Assembly (NCBI RefSeq): GCF_014648075.1
Contig: NZ_BMQK01000002.1
Span: 372,001-436,000, forward strand
Direction of reading: 5' to 3'
Origin: Streptomyces ruber
Lineage (GTDB): Bacteria; Actinomycetota; Actinomycetes; Streptomycetales; Streptomycetaceae
Length of the DNA stretch: 64,000 bases
A model generated the notes under the pieces. That model had not been told where the DNA came from. It ran no database searches and was given only the letters and a program-made list of their open reading frames with translations. A program made the position numbers and the translations under genes. This document shows positions 36,864 through 48,064 of this stretch, in pieces. The first letter of the stretch is position 1; every line of letters starts with the position of its first letter.

Positions 36864-37772
36864 ATGAGCCAGGCACCGACACCCACCGCGGACACCGTCC
36901 GCCGACTGGTCCGTACCCTGCTGCCCGACGGCGGCGCGCCCGCGGTGCGGCCCGTCACCGAGGACGGCGCGCACCGCACCTGGTGGGTCGGCACCCGGCA
37001 CGTGCTGCGCCTGGCCCCCGACCGCGAGGCCACCGCACGGCTGCGGCGCGAACTGCGGCTGCGGGACCTGGTCCGCCCGCACCTCCCGGTGCCCGTCCCG
37101 GCGAGCGCCGCGCACGGCGAGTGGGCGCCCGGTCTCGCGTACACCCTCGACGTGAGGCTGCCCGGCGGCACCGGCGAGGACCTCACGGTGTCCGCGCTCG
37201 GCGAGGCCGATCTGGCGGGGCTGCTCACCGGACTGCGCGAGGTGCCCGCGGGCCGGGCCGGGACGCTGGGCGTCCCGCCCGCCGCACCGCGCCCGCTGGA
37301 GAGCCTGCGGACGGCCGCTGCGGCAGCGGCCCGCCGGCTCGCGGAGGCCGGCGAGTTCACCGGCCGGTTCGGCCGGCTCACCCCGTCCGCCGCGGACCGG
37401 CTCGCCGCGCCCGCGCCCGTCCTGGTGCACCACGGCCTCCGGGGCGAGCACCTGGTGGTGAGCGGCGACGGCCGGGTGCGCGGCGTCCTCGACTGGACCG
37501 GGGCGGTGATCGGCGACCCCGCCGAGGACGTCGCGGGGCTCGCCCTGGCGGTCGGCTCACCGGCCGCCGTCCGGGCCGCCACACTCGCCGGGTACGGGGC
37601 CCGCACCTGTCTGCGCGGCCTGTGGCTGGCCCGCTGCGACACCGTGCTCCGGCTAGCCGGCGGGCTCCGGAACCACGACGACGCACCGCTCCCGCTGCTG
37701 CGGCACCGGCTGCGGCGGGCCTGGGAGCCCATCCTGCTGGAGCGGATCACCGAACTGCCCGACGGGGACTGA
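36864..37772 (+). CDS. Aminoglycoside-phosphotransferase-fold protein, catalytic Asp absent
   Basis: 302 residues of the APH/choline-kinase fold (WWVGTRHVLRLAPDREATAR in the N lobe; VLDWTGAVIGDPAEDVAGL as the metal-binding DxD-like segment). The catalytic loop, normally HxDLxxxH or HGDxxxxN in this family, reads VLVHHGLRGEHLVV: the Asp position is Gly. The DNA at 37426-37449 leaves no ambiguity. The protein may be a pseudokinase, or chemistry may rely on another residue. The start at 36864 lacks a strong ribosome binding site. It is convergent with treZ. Confidence 0.78.
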   Translation: MSQAPTPTADTVRRLVRTLLPDGGAPAVRPVTEDGAHRTWWVGTRHVLRLAPDREATARLRRELRLRDLVRPHLPVPVPASAAHGEWAPGLAYTLDVRLPGGTGEDLTVSALGEADLAGLLTGLREVPAGRAGTLGVPPAAPRPLESLRTAAAAAARRLAEAGEFTGRFGRLTPSAADRLAAPAPVLVHHGLRGEHLVVSGDGRVRGVLDWTGAVIGDPAEDVAGLALAVGSPAAVRAATLAGYGARTCLRGLWLARCDTVLRLAGGLRNHDDAPLPLLRHRLRRAWEPILLERITELPDGD

Positions 37773-37801
37773 CCGGACCCGGACCGCGGCGGCCGCCCCG
37801 G

Positions 37802-39547
37802 TCACCCCTGTCCCAGCACCACGCACGACTCGCCGGGCAGCCGCAGCACCCCGTCCCGGCCCGGTGCCTCGACCGGCTCCCAGGCGGCCAGCACGCGCGC
37901 GCGGTGCAGACCGAGCTGGATCGCGGCGGGCTCCGGGCCCAGGTTGACCGCCACGCGGACGTCGCCGCGGCGGAAGGCGAACCAGCGGGCCGCCTCGTCG
38001 TGGGCGACCCTGACCTCGGCGAGATCGGGATCCGACAGGTCGGGCTGCGCGCGCCGGAGCGCGATCAGCTCGCGGTACCAGGCGAGCACGCGCGCGTGGG
38101 GCTCGCGCGCGGGCTCCGACCAGTCCAGGCACGAGCGGTCGCGGGTCGCGGGGTCCTGCGGGTCGGGGATCTCCTCCTCGGCCCACCCGTGCTCCGCGAA
38201 CTCCCGGCGCCGGCCCCGCCGTACGGCCTCGGCGAGCTCCGGGTCGGTGTGGTCGGTGAAGAACTGCCAGGGGGTGCCCGCGGCCCACTCCTCGCCCATG
38301 AACAGCATCGGCGTGAAGGGCGCGGTGAGCATCAGCGTCGCCGCGCACGCCAGCAGCCCGGGGGACAGGTGCGCCGCGAGCCGGTCGCCCTGCGCGCGGT
38401 TGCCGATCTGGTCGTGCGTCTGCGTGTAGCCGAGCAGCCGGTGCGCCGAGACCCGCGTACGGTCCAGCGGGCGGCCGTGTCCGCGGCCCCGGAACGTCGA
38501 GTACGTGCCGTCGTGGAAGTACCCGCCCGTGAGGGTCTTCTCCAGCGCCTCGAAGGGCGCCCGCGCGAAGTCCTCGTAGTAGCCCTGGGACTCGCCCGTG
38601 AGCGCCGTGTGCAGCGCGTGGTGGAAGTCGTCGTTCCACTGCGCGTGCAGCCCGTACCCGCCCTGCGTGCGCCGGGTGATGAGCCGCGGGTCGTTCAGGT
38701 CCGACTCGGCGATGAGGAACAGCGGCCGCTCCACCTCCTCGGCGAGCGCGTCCACGGCCGTCGACAGCTCCTCCAGGAAGTGGCACGCGCGCGTGTCCTT
38801 CAGCGCGTGCACCGCGTCCAGGCGCAGCCCGTCCAGCCGGTAGTCCCGCAGCCACGCCAGCGCGCTGCCGAGGAAGTACCCGCGCACCTCGTCCGAGCCG
38901 GGCGCGTCCAGGTTGACGGCCATGCCCCAGGGCGTGTGGTGCCGGTCCGTGAAGTACGGGCCGAACATCGGCAGGTAGTTGCCGGACGGACCCAGGTGGT
39001 TGTGCACCACGTCGAGGACGACGCCGAGGCCCAGTTCGTGGGCCCGGTCGACGAAACGCTTCAGCGCCTCGGGCCCGCCGTACGGCTCGTGCACCGCCCA
39101 CAGCGACACCCCCTCGTACCCCCAGCCGTGCGTCCCGGGGAACGGGCACAGCGGCATCAGCTCGACGTGGGTGATCCCCAGTTCCACGAGGTGCTCCAGC
39201 CGCTCCGCGGCCGCGTCGAGCGTGCCCTCGCGCGTGTAGGTGCCCACGTGCAGCTCGTACAGCACCGCGCCGGGCAGCCCGCGCCCGGCCCACGGCACCC
39301 GCCACGCGTACCGCTCGTGGTCGACCACCGCGCTGAGCCCGTCCGGCCCGTCCGGCTGACGGCGGGAGCGCGGGTCGGGCAGCACGGGGCCGTCGTCGAG
39401 CGCGTAGCCGTACCGCGTGCCGTCGGCCGCCTCCGCCTCGCCCGTCCACCACCCCGGACGCCTCGTATCGCGGTCCAACGCGCGCGTGGTGTCCGCGCAA
39501 TGGAGCGTCACCCGGTCTGCCTGTGGTGCCCACACCTCGAACTGCAC
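37802..39547 (-). CDS. treZ: Malto-oligosyltrehalose trehalohydrolase
   Basis: 581 residues. An N-terminal isoamylase-type domain (VQFEVWAPQADRVTLHCAD) is followed by a GH13 barrel with region I VLDVVHNHLGPSG, region II GLRLDAVHALKD (nucleophile Asp), region III PLFLIAESDLNDPRL (acid Glu) and region IV TQTHDQIGNRAQG. It releases trehalose from the maltooligosyl-trehalose made by TreY. The GTG start has AAGGGGAA seven bases upstream. It is on the same strand as treY and glgX but separated from them by an FHA gene on the opposite strand and an M14 peptidase gene. Confidence 0.94.
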   Translation of the reverse strand: MQFEVWAPQADRVTLHCADTTRALDRDTRRPGWWTGEAEAADGTRYGYALDDGPVLPDPRSRRQPDGPDGLSAVVDHERYAWRVPWAGRGLPGAVLYELHVGTYTREGTLDAAAERLEHLVELGITHVELMPLCPFPGTHGWGYEGVSLWAVHEPYGGPEALKRFVDRAHELGLGVVLDVVHNHLGPSGNYLPMFGPYFTDRHHTPWGMAVNLDAPGSDEVRGYFLGSALAWLRDYRLDGLRLDAVHALKDTRACHFLEELSTAVDALAEEVERPLFLIAESDLNDPRLITRRTQGGYGLHAQWNDDFHHALHTALTGESQGYYEDFARAPFEALEKTLTGGYFHDGTYSTFRGRGHGRPLDRTRVSAHRLLGYTQTHDQIGNRAQGDRLAAHLSPGLLACAATLMLTAPFTPMLFMGEEWAAGTPWQFFTDHTDPELAEAVRRGRRREFAEHGWAEEEIPDPQDPATRDRSCLDWSEPAREPHARVLAWYRELIALRRAQPDLSDPDLAEVRVAHDEAARWFAFRRGDVRVAVNLGPEPAAIQLGLHRARVLAAWEPVEAPGRDGVLRLPGESCVVLGQG

Positions 39548-39683
39548 GGACGGTTCCCCTTCGGCTGCGGCATGTGAGGTATCCCGTCCATGGTGCGGCA
39601 CATCGCGATCACCGCGCTGGCGAATCGGCCCTTTTGCCCGACAGGGCGCCACTGTGACCGGTGGCGACCGGTTCCGCGCTTTC

Positions 39684-39719
39684 TGGACAGCCGGGCCGCG
39701 CTGACCGACAATCACACGC
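39684..39719 (+). promoter_or_regulatory. Promoter for a leaderless FHA-protein transcript
   Basis: TGGACA (39684-39689) and GACAAT (39707-39712) are separated by 17 bp, and the GTG start codon lies at 39720, seven bases after the -10. There is no Shine-Dalgarno sequence. Transcription would begin at or one base before the start codon. Confidence 0.65.
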
Positions 39720-40271
39720 GTGACGTCGTCCTTCGAGTTCAACACCTCCCCCGCGCGGCTGTCCGACACGGAGCGCGAGCGGGCGCTGAAGGTGCTGCGT
39801 GACGGCGTCGCCCTCGGCCGTCTCTCGCACGACACCTTCGTGCGCCGCATGGAACTCGTGCTCGCCGCCCGGCATCCCCACGAGATCGCCACGCTCACCG
39901 CCGACCTGCCCACCGAGAACCGCTGGTCCCGGCTGGTGTTCGGGACCGTCCGCGCGGTCTCCGGCTTCACCGTGGCGCTGCGCAGGACCTGGCAGACCGA
40001 GCGGCTTCCCAAACTGCTGCTGCCCCGGCCGGACGGCGGGCACCCGCTGCGCATAGGGCGCGACCGCGCCAACGGGCTGCGGCTCAGCCACGAGACCGTC
40101 TCCCGGGTGCACGCCGAACTGAGCCACCAGGGCGGGCTGTGGGTGCTGCGCGACCTCGGCTCGACCAACGGCACCACCGTCAACGGGCGCCGTGTCGTCG
40201 GCGCGGCCGTCGTCCGCGACGGCGACCAGGTGTGCTTCGGGCACGTGGCGTTCCGGCTGGCGGCGGAGTAG
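39720..40271 (+). CDS. DUF1707-FHA domain protein
   Basis: 183 residues. The N-terminal SDTERERALKVLRDGVALGRLS is a DUF1707 domain (SHOCT-like short helical module). The C-terminal FHA domain shows LRIGRDRANGLRLSHETVSR and DLGSTNGTTVNGRRV, the phosphothreonine-recognition loops. There is no transmembrane segment, so this is a cytoplasmic adaptor that likely binds a Ser/Thr-phosphorylated protein. Its partner kinase is not in the window. Confidence 0.92.
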   Translation: MTSSFEFNTSPARLSDTERERALKVLRDGVALGRLSHDTFVRRMELVLAARHPHEIATLTADLPTENRWSRLVFGTVRAVSGFTVALRRTWQTERLPKLLLPRPDGGHPLRIGRDRANGLRLSHETVSRVHAELSHQGGLWVLRDLGSTNGTTVNGRRVVGAAVVRDGDQVCFGHVAFRLAAE

Positions 40272-40297
40272 GCGGCCACCAGGGGAGCGCGGCGGCT

Positions 40298-41548
40298 TCA
40301 GACCAGGCGGTCCCGCGCGTGGCGCGCCGCCGTCACCACGGTCCTGACCTGGTGCTCCACCTGGTTCTCCAGGGGCACCCAGCGGGCCCCGAAGCGCTCC
40401 GCGAAGGCATCGCTCCAGAGGGCCACCAGCTCCTCCAGACGCGGCGCCGCGCTGTCGTCGGCCTGCCGGAGCACCCGCAGCAGCATCGCGGCCGCCCGCA
40501 GCGGCAGCCGGCGCCCGAACGCCTCCAGACTGCCCACGTACGCCACCGTCGTGTCCGGCGGTGTCCCCCGCGCCCAGTCCGCGGCCAGCCCCGGCACCAG
40601 GTCGAGGGCCCACCGCGAGGCGCGCAGCAGCGGCCCCTCCGCACCCGCCAGCCGCGGCAGCGCCTCCCGCAGGATCCGCTCCACCCGGCACGCGTCCTCG
40701 CTGAGCCGCCGCGCCAGCCCGTCGAGCGCCGCCGCCGGGTCCGGGTGCGGGGCGGGGTCGTCCACCAGGTCGCTCGCCCACATCGGCACCTCGACGACCG
40801 CGGTCAGCCCGCCGTACCGGTGGGCGTGGTACCAGGTGCTGTGCCGGGCGTCGTCCGGCATGCCCGGGTGCGCCGCGCCCGGCCCGGGGTCGGGCATCAC
40901 GCGCACGCCGGGCCCGGAGGCGGGCCAGCCGGCCGCGTCGGAGGCGCTCGTCTCCACCGGGATGTTCAGCTCGGCCGCGGACTTGGCGAACGGTTCGGCG
41001 AGGCCGGGCACGTCCCGGGTCAGCTGTACCCAGCTGCCGCCCAGGTCGGTGCCGTGCAGGGTCACCTGGAGGTAGGGGCGCAGCTCGTCGATGACCCGGG
41101 TCAGGGTGCGGGTCTCGGGCGGCAGCCGGTCCGGCGGCAGCACCGACGGCGACCACTCGGGCTGCTCGGGACCCGCGGGGCGGAAGAACCCCAGGTGGTA
41201 GTCGAACAGGGTGCGCGGCGCCGGAGTCGTGTGCAGGCTCGCCCCGTCCGGGTCCGCGCAGAGCAGGAAGTGCCAGGAGGCGCCGGCCCGCAACTCCCGC
41301 TCGCGCACCACCCGTTCGGCCAGCGCCAGCAGGGTCGAGCCGCCGGTCGGCTCGTTGGCGTGGGCGCCCGCGACGACGAGCACCGCGCTCGGGTCGTGGC
41401 CGACGGACAGCAGCTGGAGGGGGCGTCCCGCCCGGGAGACGCCGACCTGTCTCAGGGCGCACAGGGCGGGACGGTGGGCCGCCAGCGCCCGGGCGGACGA
41501 CTCCACTTCCGTGACCGTGGGGTAGCGCAGTTCCCGCAGGAGACTCAC
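40298..41548 (-). CDS. M14-family zinc carboxypeptidase-like protein
   Basis: 416 residues from the GTG at 41548 (AGGACGGGG upstream); an in-frame TTG at 41608 is possible but has no ribosome binding site. VLVVAGAHANEPTGGSTLLA supplies the HxxE zinc motif, VTLHGTDLGGSWVQL the third zinc His, and TAVVEVPMWASD the catalytic Glu region. No signal peptide is visible, unlike most secreted carboxypeptidases. By family it would trim peptides or peptidoglycan-type substrates in the cytoplasm. Its position between treZ and treY appears incidental. Confidence 0.82.
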   Translation of the reverse strand: MSLLRELRYPTVTEVESSARALAAHRPALCALRQVGVSRAGRPLQLLSVGHDPSAVLVVAGAHANEPTGGSTLLALAERVVRERELRAGASWHFLLCADPDGASLHTTPAPRTLFDYHLGFFRPAGPEQPEWSPSVLPPDRLPPETRTLTRVIDELRPYLQVTLHGTDLGGSWVQLTRDVPGLAEPFAKSAAELNIPVETSASDAAGWPASGPGVRVMPDPGPGAAHPGMPDDARHSTWYHAHRYGGLTAVVEVPMWASDLVDDPAPHPDPAAALDGLARRLSEDACRVERILREALPRLAGAEGPLLRASRWALDLVPGLAADWARGTPPDTTVAYVGSLEAFGRRLPLRAAAMLLRVLRQADDSAAPRLEELVALWSDAFAERFGARWVPLENQVEHQVRTVVTAARHARDRLV

Positions 41549-41694
41549 CCCCGTCCTGTCCGCCCGGCGTCGCCTCTCGCAGTCTCCCCGCACGGAGGGA
41601 GGTGTCAAGGAGGTGACGGGGGCGGCTCCAGGGGGCGCCTGGGGGCATACGCCATCCGAGGGGAGTCATATGACCGGGGCCGTGATCGTCGCGG

Positions 41695-44064
41695 TCAGTC
41701 CCGGACGCGCTCCAGCAGGACCACCGGCAGATCCGCGAAGAGGTCCGCCGCGCGCGCGTGTCCCGTGAACTCCCGCTCCGGCGCGAGGACGTCGCCCCAC
41801 CGTCCGGGAGGCAGCGCCAGCACGGTGTCGCCCCAGCCGCCCGCCTCGGCCAGCCGCAGCGACAGCCGGGTGACGGCCGTGACCACCTCCCCGGACCGCG
41901 CGAACGCGACACAGTGCGCGGCGGCCCGGCCCTCGGCGGACAGCGGGCGGTACGTCGCCCGCTCCCCGAAGACGTCGGGGCGCCGGCGGCGCAGCCGCAG
42001 GGCCGCCGCGGTGACGCCGGCCTTCTCCGAGAGCAGCTCACCGCGCTCGAACGGCCGCCGGTTGTCCGGGTCCACCAGCGCCAGGTACTCGTCCTCCGTG
42101 CCCTGGTAGACGTCCGGCACACCCGGCATCGTGAGCTGGACCAGCGCCGCGGCCAGCACGTTCGCCCGCACATAGGGCGTGAGGGCGGCCCGCAGCGCCG
42201 CCACGCGCCGGTCGTCGGCCGGGCCCCGGGCCACGAACTCGGCCACGGCGCTCTCGTACCCGGGGTCCTGCTCCGTCCAGGAGGTGTACAGGCCAGCCTC
42301 CCGCACATGCTTGAGCAGGGCCCCCTGGAGGCGCTCCGCGTCCGCCGGGCCCAGCCCGAACGCCGTCTGCCAGGCGGCCCACGCCAGTTGCGCGTCGGGC
42401 ACGCCGGGGCCGTCGCGGGTCACCTCGGTGAGCAGGCCGGCCCACCGCTCGGGGCACTCGGTGAGCACGGCGAGGGCGGCGCGCACGTCGGCGCTGCGCT
42501 TGGTGTCGTGCGTCGACAGCACCGTCCCCGTGGTGGGCCAGTCGCGCTGCACGCGCGCGCAGTACGCGTGGAAGGCCTCCGGGGCGACGGCCGGGGCGCC
42601 CGGGTTCCCGCCCACCTCGTTCACCGACAGCAGCGGCACGTAGCGGTAGAACGCCGTGTCCTCCACGGACTTGGCCCGCAGCGCGGACGAGGTCTGCGCG
42701 AACCGCGTCCGGAACTCCTCGCATCCGGGCCCCTCGCCCGCAAGCCCGAGCACCAGGTCGCGCACCGTGTCGACGGCCCGCGCCTCCTCGGGCACCACGA
42801 ACGCGGCGCGCGCCTCGGCCGCGGCCTCCTCGGTGAGAACGGCGGAGGCGTCCTGGGAGGCGTACGGCCGGTACACCTCCATGCGCACCAGGAGCTCGCA
42901 CAGCGCGGTGCGCAGGGCCCAGGGCGCGTGGTCCCGCAGGGCGGGATCGGGGGCGTGGACGCACAGGTGGTGCGCCACACGAGTGAGCCGGTCCACCTCC
43001 GTGGCCAGCTCGTGCGTGATCACCTTGTACGCGGCGCGCCGCACCGTGGCCGCCCAGTGGCCGCCCCGGTCGGGCTGCGGGGCCGCGTACCGCCGGTACT
43101 GGCCCAGCAGCTCCCCGGCGCCCGCCGGGTCGACGAACAGGCCGTCCACGTGGCGCAGGGCGTCGTACCCGGTGGTGCCCGCGACCGGCCAGGCCGCCGG
43201 CAGCGGCTCGCCCTCGGCGAGGATTTTCTCCACGACCGTCCAGCGCCCGCCGGTCGCCTCGTGCAGCCGGCGCAGGTACGCCTCCGGGTCGGCGAGGCCG
43301 TCCGGGTGGTCCACGCGCAGTCCGTCGACGACGCCCTCGTCGAGCAGTTCGAGGATCTTGGCGTGGGTGGCGGTGAACACCTCCGGGTCCTCCACCCGCA
43401 CCCCGATCAGCTCCGAGATGCTGAAGAAACGCCGGTAGTTGAGCTCGGTGCGGGCCAGCCGCCACCACACGGGGCGGTACCACTGCGCGTCCAGGAGCTG
43501 CGGCAGCGGCAGCTTCTCGGTGCCCTCGCGCAGCGGGAGGACGTGGTCGTAGTAGCGCAGCTCCCGGCCGTCGACCACGAACTGGTCCAGCTCGTCGCCG
43601 AGCGGGCCGCCGAGGACCGGGAGCAGCACCTGTCCGTCCTGCGCGTCCCAGTCGATGTCGAACCAGCGCGCGTACGACGAAGCGGGGCCCTCGCGCAGCA
43701 CCTCCCACAGGGCGCGGTTGTGCCGCGGGGCCATCGCCATGTGGTTCGGCACGATGTCCACGACCAGGCCGAGGCCGTGCTCCCGCGCGGTGCGCGACAG
43801 CTCACGCAGGCCCTCCTCCCCGCCCAGCTCGCCGCGCACGCGCGCGTGGTCCACGACGTCGTACCCGTGCCCGGAGCCCGGCACGGCCTCCAGCACCGGC
43901 GACAGATGGAGGTGGGAGACGCCGAGCGAGGCCACGTACGGCACGGCGGCCGCCGCGGCGGCGAAGGTGAAGTCCGGCTGGAGCTGGAGCCGGTAGGTGG
44001 ACGTGGGCGCGGTCGTCGCGGTCGGCACGGCCTCGTCCGGGGGCCCGGAGCGCTCAGGTGTCAT
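41695..44064 (-). CDS. treY: Malto-oligosyltrehalose synthase
   Basis: 789 residues. The TreY-specific GH13 segments are present: TSTYRLQLQPDFTFAAAAAA at the N terminus, LVVDIVPNHMAMAPRHNRAL, VDGLRVDHPDGLADPEAYLR with the nucleophile Asp, and WTVVEKILAEGE with the acid Glu. It isomerises the reducing-end alpha-1,4 linkage of maltodextrins to alpha,alpha-1,1, giving maltooligosyl-trehalose for TreZ. Its length is as expected (about 770-800). Confidence 0.95.
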   Translation of the reverse strand: MTPERSGPPDEAVPTATTAPTSTYRLQLQPDFTFAAAAAAVPYVASLGVSHLHLSPVLEAVPGSGHGYDVVDHARVRGELGGEEGLRELSRTAREHGLGLVVDIVPNHMAMAPRHNRALWEVLREGPASSYARWFDIDWDAQDGQVLLPVLGGPLGDELDQFVVDGRELRYYDHVLPLREGTEKLPLPQLLDAQWYRPVWWRLARTELNYRRFFSISELIGVRVEDPEVFTATHAKILELLDEGVVDGLRVDHPDGLADPEAYLRRLHEATGGRWTVVEKILAEGEPLPAAWPVAGTTGYDALRHVDGLFVDPAGAGELLGQYRRYAAPQPDRGGHWAATVRRAAYKVITHELATEVDRLTRVAHHLCVHAPDPALRDHAPWALRTALCELLVRMEVYRPYASQDASAVLTEEAAAEARAAFVVPEEARAVDTVRDLVLGLAGEGPGCEEFRTRFAQTSSALRAKSVEDTAFYRYVPLLSVNEVGGNPGAPAVAPEAFHAYCARVQRDWPTTGTVLSTHDTKRSADVRAALAVLTECPERWAGLLTEVTRDGPGVPDAQLAWAAWQTAFGLGPADAERLQGALLKHVREAGLYTSWTEQDPGYESAVAEFVARGPADDRRVAALRAALTPYVRANVLAAALVQLTMPGVPDVYQGTEDEYLALVDPDNRRPFERGELLSEKAGVTAAALRLRRRRPDVFGERATYRPLSAEGRAAAHCVAFARSGEVVTAVTRLSLRLAEAGGWGDTVLALPPGRWGDVLAPEREFTGHARAADLFADLPVVLLERVRD

Positions 44065-44188
44065 GCCACCCTACGTACCCGCTCGCCCCGGGAACCTGCG
44101 CACCCGACCGTGGGAACGGTCGGGCCCCGGCCGCTCCCCGGCCATGATCACGGCACCGGCCGCGGCACGGGGGCCGCCGCGGTACGGC

Positions 44189-44223
44189 GGACCGCCCGGG
44201 TGGAGGAGCCACCCGGGCGGTCC
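44189..44223. terminator. Hairpin between glgX and treY
   Basis: GGACCGCCCGGGTGG (44189-44203), loop AGGAG, CCACCCGGGCGGTCC (44209-44223): a perfect 15-bp stem just after the glgX stop. It likely separates glgX transcription from treY, so the two are probably not one simple operon. Confidence 0.85.
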
Positions 44224-44245
44224 GCGCGCGTGTGCGGTCCTGCGG

Positions 44246-46378
<2,133 letters not shown>

Positions 46379-46711
46379 AGGACCGACTCTTTCAGTTGGG
46401 CAGTGCCGTAGGGAGCGTCTTGCAGCCGAGTGTCCCCGAAAGTGATGGAACCACCTATGACTTGCGTCCCTCTCGTCGGTCGGCCACCGGCCGCCGCGGG
46501 CCGGTGGCCGGAAGTCGACCCCACGGGCGCCGCGGACCGGGCGGCTATGAAACCGCTCACTCGGACCCGGCCCGCGCGCGGGAACGGCCCGGCGGGACGC
46601 GGCCGTTGGAAAACGACCTGTCCATCCGGCTGCACCGCCCACCGCTCCCGGAGTACCCTTCCTTGATCGTTGAACAGGGGTTGCCCCGGGGGAGCGGAAG
46701 GCGGTGCACGG
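46379..46711. other. 333-bp divergent intergenic region with one hairpin
   Basis: Between glgX and the HEPN-type gene. GGCCACCGGCC (46482-46492) and GGCCGGTGGCC (46499-46509) make an 11-bp stem with a 6-nt loop, placed in what would be the 5' leader or upstream region of either gene. No open frame here looks coding. Confidence 0.45.
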
Positions 46712-47950
46712 GTGGGCTCGGGAGGGCTGGAGCTGCCTCCTGGTGACGAGGGTCACGAGGGGGGCTCCACAGAGGTCCCACCCGGCGCGGTGTCGCTGGC
46801 GCGGCCGATGGAGAGGGGCTCCATCGGGCCGGAACTGGACTGGGACGCCGACGCCTGGCGCGAGGTGCGGACACGGGCCCAGCGGGCCGGCCGCGCCTAC
46901 ATCTGGCTGAACCTCGTCGAACAGCGGCTGCGCGCGGTGGTGGCCGCCGTGCTGCGTCCCGTGTACGAACCCGTCCACGGCGACGACTGGGTGGTGGCCG
47001 CCGCCGGGCCCGCCGGGCAGGAGTGGGTGCAGCGCGCGGTCGCCGTCCGGGAGGTCAGCCGCCGCAAGGGCTATCTGCTCGACCCCGCCGACGACAATGT
47101 GATCAGTTTCCTCACCCTGCCCCAGCTGCGCGAGCTGATGGTGCAGCACTGGCCGTGCTTCGAGCCGTACGTCGACGACCGGCGCGAGGTGGAACTCGTC
47201 CTGGACGAGCTGGAGGTGGCCCGCAACGTCGTCTCCCGCAACCGGGCGCTGTCGGAGGCCGTGCTGGCCCAGGCCGAGCGCGCCTCCGCCCGGCTCCTGG
47301 AGATCCTCGGCACGGGCGGCGACGTACCCTCCGCCCGCCGGCTGCCGGTCGACGCCGTCGAGGACCTGGTGGGCGACCGGTACGCGGACGTCGTGGGCGT
47401 GCACCCGGACCGCGTACGGCTGCTGCGGCAGTTCCCGGCGGAGGACCTCTTCGGCGGCGCCCGCCGGCTGGACGCCATCGGGATCGGCCTGAACCTGCTG
47501 GTGCAGAACTTCTCCGGCCGGCGGCTGGTACGGCTCGCCGACGCCGGGTGCCGGGTGCGGCTGCTGTTCCTGAACCCGGCGTCCAGCGCGGTGAAGCGGC
47601 GCGAGCGGGAACTCGGCGTCAAGCGCGGCGAGCTGAGCCGGGCGGTGGAGATGAACATCCTGCACATGCGCCGGGTGCGGTCCAGGCTGCGCGACCCGGG
47701 AGCCTTCGAGATCCAGGTGTTCGACGAGACGCCGCGCTTCACGGCGTACCTCGTGAACGGTGACGGCTCCGACGGTGTCGCGGTCGTCCAGTCGTATCTG
47801 CGCCGCTCGCGGGGCATGGAGTCGCCGGTCCTCGTGCTGCGGGGCGGGGGACGGCTGCTCAAGGCGGACGAGAGGGACGAAGGGTGCCTTTTCGAGACGT
47901 ACCGTGAGGAGTTCGAACTGGCGTGGGTGGATTCCCGGCCGGTGTCGTGA
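46712..47950 (+). CDS. SAV2148-type HEPN domain protein
   Basis: 412 residues from the GTG at 46712. The body (WLNLVEQRLRAVVAAVLRPV to VVSRNRALSEAVLAQAERAS) is the conserved actinobacterial protein I know as the SAV2148 family, annotated with a HEPN domain. A second part, about residue 260 onward (GIGLNLLVQNFSGRRLVRLA and VRLLFLNPASSAVKRRER), resembles the DUF5919/phospholipase-D-like effector-type region. HEPN domains often act as RNases, but a clear RxxxxH motif is not evident by eye. Function is unknown. Several in-frame upstream starts exist. Confidence 0.75.
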   Translation: MGSGGLELPPGDEGHEGGSTEVPPGAVSLARPMERGSIGPELDWDADAWREVRTRAQRAGRAYIWLNLVEQRLRAVVAAVLRPVYEPVHGDDWVVAAAGPAGQEWVQRAVAVREVSRRKGYLLDPADDNVISFLTLPQLRELMVQHWPCFEPYVDDRREVELVLDELEVARNVVSRNRALSEAVLAQAERASARLLEILGTGGDVPSARRLPVDAVEDLVGDRYADVVGVHPDRVRLLRQFPAEDLFGGARRLDAIGIGLNLLVQNFSGRRLVRLADAGCRVRLLFLNPASSAVKRRERELGVKRGELSRAVEMNILHMRRVRSRLRDPGAFEIQVFDETPRFTAYLVNGDGSDGVAVVQSYLRRSRGMESPVLVLRGGGRLLKADERDEGCLFETYREEFELAWVDSRPVS

Positions 47951-48064
47951 GACCGCGGGCAACCTGTTGAGCGGACGTTGAGCGGAAGGCGGCGGTCCGG
48001 TTGTCAGTGGTGCGTGCGAGGGTAAAGGCCACCGGGGGAAAGCACCACTGAGGAGGGGGCCACC

